Assembly (NCBI RefSeq): GCF_046630445.1
Contig: NC_092336.1
Coordinates: forward strand, 205,191,001-205,255,000
Source of the DNA: Rutidosis leptorrhynchoides
Lineage: Eukaryota > Streptophyta > Magnoliopsida > Asterales > Asteraceae
DNA length: 64,000 bases
Reading direction: 5' to 3'
A program made the position numbers and the translations under genes. Positions 59,225 to 64,000 of the stretch are shown in pieces. How positions within the stretch are numbered: position 1 is the first letter of the stretch; every line of letters starts with the position of its first letter. Below the pieces are notes generated by a model that had not been told where the DNA came from, searched no databases, and saw only the letters and a program-made list of their open reading frames with translations.

Positions 59225-62200
59225 AGTAATAATACAGTATATAGTAACCCTAATTAATTATTATTATTATAATTAGTTTTATTTTAAAGTTTCTTTTTAT
59301 TTAATTTGTTTTATTTAGTTAAATTAGTTTAATTAAAATATAAAATTAATAGTTTTAATAAATAATTAATATAAAAATAATATTTTTATAAAAATTGTAC
59401 TTTTTACAACTTTTTGTATATTTTTATATTTTGTCCCTTTTTAATCGTTTTAGCGTAATATTTGTATTTTTAGCTCATATTTAGTTTTAAACTTAGTTTT
59501 TGCCATAGTTATTTTTACTTCTAGATTTTTAGGCTTTGCCGTAGAATTCCTTAAGTGTTTTTTCTTTAGACTAAGATTTAGGTACTTTAGAATTTTGCGA
59601 CGCCTTTTTAAGTTTTAGTTTCTTTTTAAGTTATTTCCATTTGGGATATAGTTTTTCCTGTAAGCTTTAATATTTTTAGACGACTTTTACCTATGTATCA
59701 ATTATCATTCCAATTAGTAATCTCAATTTGCGATTATAATTTTAAGTTAGTTGTGGTAATAAGGTTAGGTTAGTCTAGAGTTTTTAAGTTTTATAAGTTT
59801 TCTTTTATTTTTCCGTCACCTTTTATTTTTCAACCATTTTTCTTTTTCGACCTTTTTCGACGAGCTCTTTTTCTTTCTTATTTCTCGCTATTCTAGTTTT
59901 TAGAACATAGATTTTTATTCTACTTCTTATCTAAATTTCTTAAAATTACAAAAATTTATTTTAAGTGGTTAAATTGATAGACATCAAAATTTTCTGGTTT
60001 GTAGTAATAGTTGGATTTGTACGTGGACCGGGTTATTGGAGCCAAACAGTCCTCAATTATATTGAGACCAAACGAATCCTGCCCCTCTGCTGCATCTTTT
60101 GGCTATTCGAAACGTGGGCAAAATCAGAAAAGTCTATTGATTGGATAACTTATTATAATTTTTCTTTCCTTTTAAAAACTAATAGGATATTCAGTGAATG
60201 CACCGAGCAAGACGTTCACCACCTTTTGTACGTTCACCACCTGTAACTAGATCAAGACATTTAGCAAATATTACTACCGTTGATTTTTCTTTAGAATCGT
60301 CATCCAGTCGACCAAGTACTCCAGTTCAAATTTCCGATAATCCATTTTTTGAACCCGACCTCACAATTGAGAATCCGGAGAATATTCAGGAACGATTCAT
60401 AGATCCTGAACCACTAAATTTTCATCCGGAACCACCAATCATTCAAACAGAGATTGTTGAGGAACGAACCATTAAATCAGAATCCTCTAGTGATTCCGAT
60501 TCAACAAATTCAATTATGGAGAATCTGGAACCTTTAAGTATGGAAGACCGAATGAGAGCTAAACGCACTGGCCAAGGTCACGCAATTACTCATCCAGACA
60601 TTAATGCGCCAGATTATGAAATCAAAGGACAAATTCTACACATGGTGACTAATCAATGCCAATTTAGTGGTGCGCCGAAGGAAGATCCAAATGAACATCT
60701 ACGTACCTTTAATAGGATCTGCACACTATTTAAAATCCGAGAAGTAGAGGATGAACAGATATATCTCATGTTATTTCCCTGGACTTTAAAGGGAGAAGCT
60801 AAAGATTAGTTGGAATCGTTACCTGAAGGGGCGATCGATACATGGGACGTTTTAGTTGAAAAATTTCTTAAACAATTCTTTCCTGCATCTAAAGCCGTAA
60901 GACTTCAAGGAGAAATTGTTACATTCACACAGAAGCCGAATGAAACTCTATATGAGGCGTGGACTAGATTTGGAAAGTTGTTAAGAGGATGTCCGCAACA
61001 TGGTTTAGATACCTGTCAAATAGTACAAATATTCTACCAAGGATGCGACATCACTACAAGGAAAGACATAGATATAGCAGCTGGTGGTTCTATTATGAAG
61101 AAAACCGAAACTGATGCTTATAAAATTATTGATAACACTGCTTCCCACTCACATGAGTGGCACCAAGAAAAAGATATCGTTAGATCATCTAAAGCAGCTA
61201 GAGCCGATTCTAGCCATGACTTAGATTCCATTTCCGCAAAGATAGATGCTGTCGAGAGACGAATGGAAAAGATGACTAAAGATATTCACTCAATACGAAT
61301 TAGTTGTGAGCAGTGTGGAGGACCACATTTGACAAAAGATTGCCTCAGTATTGAATTAACAATGGAACAAAGAGAGAATATTTCATACATAAACCAAAGG
61401 CCTGGAAATAATTATCAGAATAATTATCAACCGCCAAGACCGATTTACAATCAAAACCAGAATTATAACCGAAATATTCCATACAACAACCAACAAGGTC
61501 CTAGCAATCAACAAGTATCCAATAATACTTACAACCAGCAAAGACCTAATTTTCAAAACAAACCACCACAACAAACCGATGATAAAAAGCCGAATTTATA
61601 AGATATGATGACGAAGCTAGTTGAAACTCAAACGCAGTTTTTCACATCCCAGAAACAAACTAATGAACAAAATGTTCAAGCATTTAGAAATCAACAAGCT
61701 TCTATTCAAAATCTGGAACAAGAAGTAAGTAACCTAGCAAGGTTAATAGGTGAAAGAAAACCGGGAAGTCTACCTAGTGATACAAATGCTAACCCCCGGA
61801 ATGAAACAGCTAAAGCCATTACCACAAGAAGTGGTACAACACTTAAACCACCTGAAATACCTGTAACTTCTGATGAAGCTATTCCTACTCCACAAGAACC
61901 ACAACCTGATCAAGATAAGGAAAAAGAACCGGTAGTTGAGAAGGTTAATGAAGATAACACAGTTAAGGCTAAACCTTATGTTAAACCATACCAACCACCA
62001 CTTCCTTACTCGAGTAAAATGAAGAAAGAGAAACTTGAAGCCGAGCAATCCAAATTCTTGGATATGTTTAAACAGATAAATGCAAATCTTCCTTTCATTG
62101 ATGTGATTTCAGGAATGCCTAGATATGCTAAATTCTTGAAAGATCTAATCTCAAATAGAAAGAAAATGGAAGAACTCTCGGCTGTTACTATGAATGCTAA

Positions 62201-64000
62201 TTGTTCAGCAGTGCTGTTGAATAAGATACCAGAAAAACTATCTGATCCAGGAAGTTTCACAATTCCATGTTTTCTGGGTAGTCTTAGTTCAATAGAAGCA
62301 TTGGCAGACTTAGGTGCTAGTATAAATCTAATGCCGTATTCACTATACGCTAAACTAGACCTTGGAGAATTGAAACCAACCAGAATAAGCATACAACTAG
62401 CCGATAGATCAATAAAATATCCTAGAGGGATAATGGAGAACATGCTAGTTAAAGTTGGTACTTTAGTATTTTCAGTAGATTTTGTTGTTTTGGACACGGA
62501 AGAAGATTCTCAAGTTCCTCTCATATTAGGAAGACCATTCTTAAACACGGCTAAAGCAATGATAGACGTGTTCGGTAAGAAATTAACCCTAAGTATAGAG
62601 GATGAGAGTGTTACCTTTTCAGTTGATAGAGCAATGCAACAACCACAATCTGCAGATGATACATGTTATTATATTCAAACTATAGATGCACATGCAGAAT
62701 TATTAGAAGAATTTCCAGAATTACAAGGAACAGGAGAATGTTCTTTAGGAGAAGGAACAGAACAAATTAATGAAGCTGAAATGTTAGCTACACTTATAGC
62801 TAATGGATATGAACTAACAACAGAAGAAATCCAAATGCTAAAAGAAGAAGACAGATATCGATATAAATCATCGATAGAAGAACCTCCGAAATTAGAGTTA
62901 AAGCCACTTCCAAACTATTTGGAATACGCTTATTTACATGGTGAATCTGAATTACCTGTAATAATATCGTCTTCTCTTACTGAAAATGAGAAATCACAAC
63001 TCATTTCTGTGTTGAAAGCTCATAAACCAGCCATTGCATGGAAGATTCATGATATTAAAGGAATAAGTCCTTCGTATTGCACACATAAAATCCTTATGGA
63101 AGAAGGTCATAAAACGTATGTGCAACGCCAACGAAGACTAAATCCTAATATGCAAGATGTAGTTAAGAAAGAGATTATTAAACTGCTAGATGCAGGTCTA
63201 ATTTATCCAATTTCTGATAGTCCATGGGTAAGCCCAGTTCAATGCGTGCCTAAGAAGGGTGGCATGACTGTCATTACAAATGAGAAAAATGAGCTTATTC
63301 CTACTAGGACTGTAACGGGATGGCATGTGTGTATTGATTATAGAAAATTAAATGACGCCACCAGAAAAGATCACTTTCCCTTACCTTTCATTGATCAAAT
63401 GTTGGAAAGATTAGCCGGAAATAGTTACTATTGTTTTCTAGATGGATTTTCCGGATATTTTCAAATTCCAATAGCACCCGAAGATCAAGAGAAAATCACA
63501 TTCACGTGCCCTTATGGTACTTTTGCTTACAAACACATGCCATTTGGACTTTGTAACGCCCCTGCAACCTTTCAAAGGTGTATGATGGCGATTTTTCATG
63601 ACATGATAGAAGAATGCATGGAAGTTTTCATGGATGACTTTTCAGTCTTCGGTGATACATTTGAATCATGTCTAGTTAATCTGGAACGAATGCTTATTAG
63701 ATGCGAACAATCAAATCTAGTACTTAATTGGGAGAAATGCCATTTTATGGTTAAAGAAGGCATTGTTCTTGGTCATAAAATTTCAAAAGAAGGAATTGAA
63801 GTGGATAGAGCTAAAGTAGATGTAATTGCTAAACTTCCACATCCCACCCATGTTAAAGGAGTTAGGAGTTTTCTAGGGCATGCCGGTTTTTACCGACGTT
63901 TCATAAAAGATTTTTCTAAAATTGCCACTCCTATGAATAAACTCCTAGAAAAGGATGCTCCATTCATCTTTTCAGATGAATGTATCAAATCTTTTAATAT
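59225..64000 (+). mobile_element. Athila-type gypsy element, 5' LTR missing, 3' part beyond window
   Basis: A long AT-rich leader (about 59225-60197) precedes Athila-type gag and pol. No LTR and no primer-binding site are seen in front, because Tekay gag leader stands there instead. The left limit is therefore a rearrangement point whose exact base I cannot fix (between about 59180 and 59260). The element continues past 64000. Confidence 0.88.
60198..64000 (+). pseudogene. Athila-type gag-pol, two stops, runs off the window
   Basis: The frame starts at ATG 60198. Gag has GQILHMVTNQCQFSGAP, EDPNEHLRTFNRIC and a coiled segment (ISAKIDAVERRMEKM). A zinc knuckle CEQCGGPHLTKDC and a long Asn/Gln-rich tail follow. 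Protease has ALADLGASINLMP, with the DLG variant usual for Athila, and LILGRPFL. RT starts near 63100 with VCIDYRKLNDATRKDHFPLP and has MPFGLCNAPATFQRC and VFMDDFSVFG. The window ends in the RT/RNase H link. TAG at 60807-60809 and TAA at 61599-61601 break gag, all in one frame. From 61602 to 64000 the frame reads open. It is a plant gypsy polyprotein, inactive in this copy. Confidence 0.92.

Overview
This is plant nuclear DNA, probably from a eudicot of the daisy family (Asteraceae). The family guess is an inference from the kinds of gypsy elements present and is not proven. The window is AT-rich. It holds two intact-looking intron-containing host genes in a sea of LTR retrotransposons, MITEs, SINEs and LINE scraps. 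I see no bacterial, organellar, rRNA, tRNA or CRISPR features.

Layout. 1-4021 is the 3' part of a decayed Ty1/copia element (plus strand). 4022-10310 is low-gene DNA with a long inverted repeat, local tandem duplications and a possible two-exon gene remnant near 8.2-8.9 kb. 10311-18045 holds two near-identical Ty1/copia units in tandem that share the middle LTR; the second unit is truncated. 18055-22508 holds a SINE-like element, a truncated LINE with a 39-bp target duplication and a hAT-like MITE. 22592-25901 is an LRR receptor kinase of the MIK1/PXY-like type (plus strand, two exons). Tail to tail with it, 26719-33403 (minus strand, nine exons) encodes a G3BP-like NTF2/RRM/RGG protein. Its introns have taken a SINE, two MITEs and a 1.06-kb SINE/microsatellite insertion.

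From 33.7 kb to the end the window is nested gypsy DNA. Two LTR fragments and an AAT microsatellite precede an older Tekay-type chromovirus (minus strand, 36707 to about 59220). Its 3' LTR is split by a younger, structurally complete Tekay-type element (37413-50499, TSD TGTAA, LTRs of about 3.25 kb). Its gag is split by a solo Athila-like LTR (57019-59007, TSD TTTGC). Its 5' end is lost and abuts an Athila-type element (plus strand) that runs off the window.

The most notable observation is in the young Tekay element. Between its 5' LTR and gag, in sense orientation, it carries two extra reading frames: a very acidic protein of about 203 codons and an F-box protein of about 227 codons. A second copy of the element's polypurine-tract sequence lies between them and gag. 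This looks like a retrotransposon lineage that has captured and mobilised a plant F-box gene. In this copy each extra frame carries one premature stop, and gag-pol carries two stops and one frameshift.
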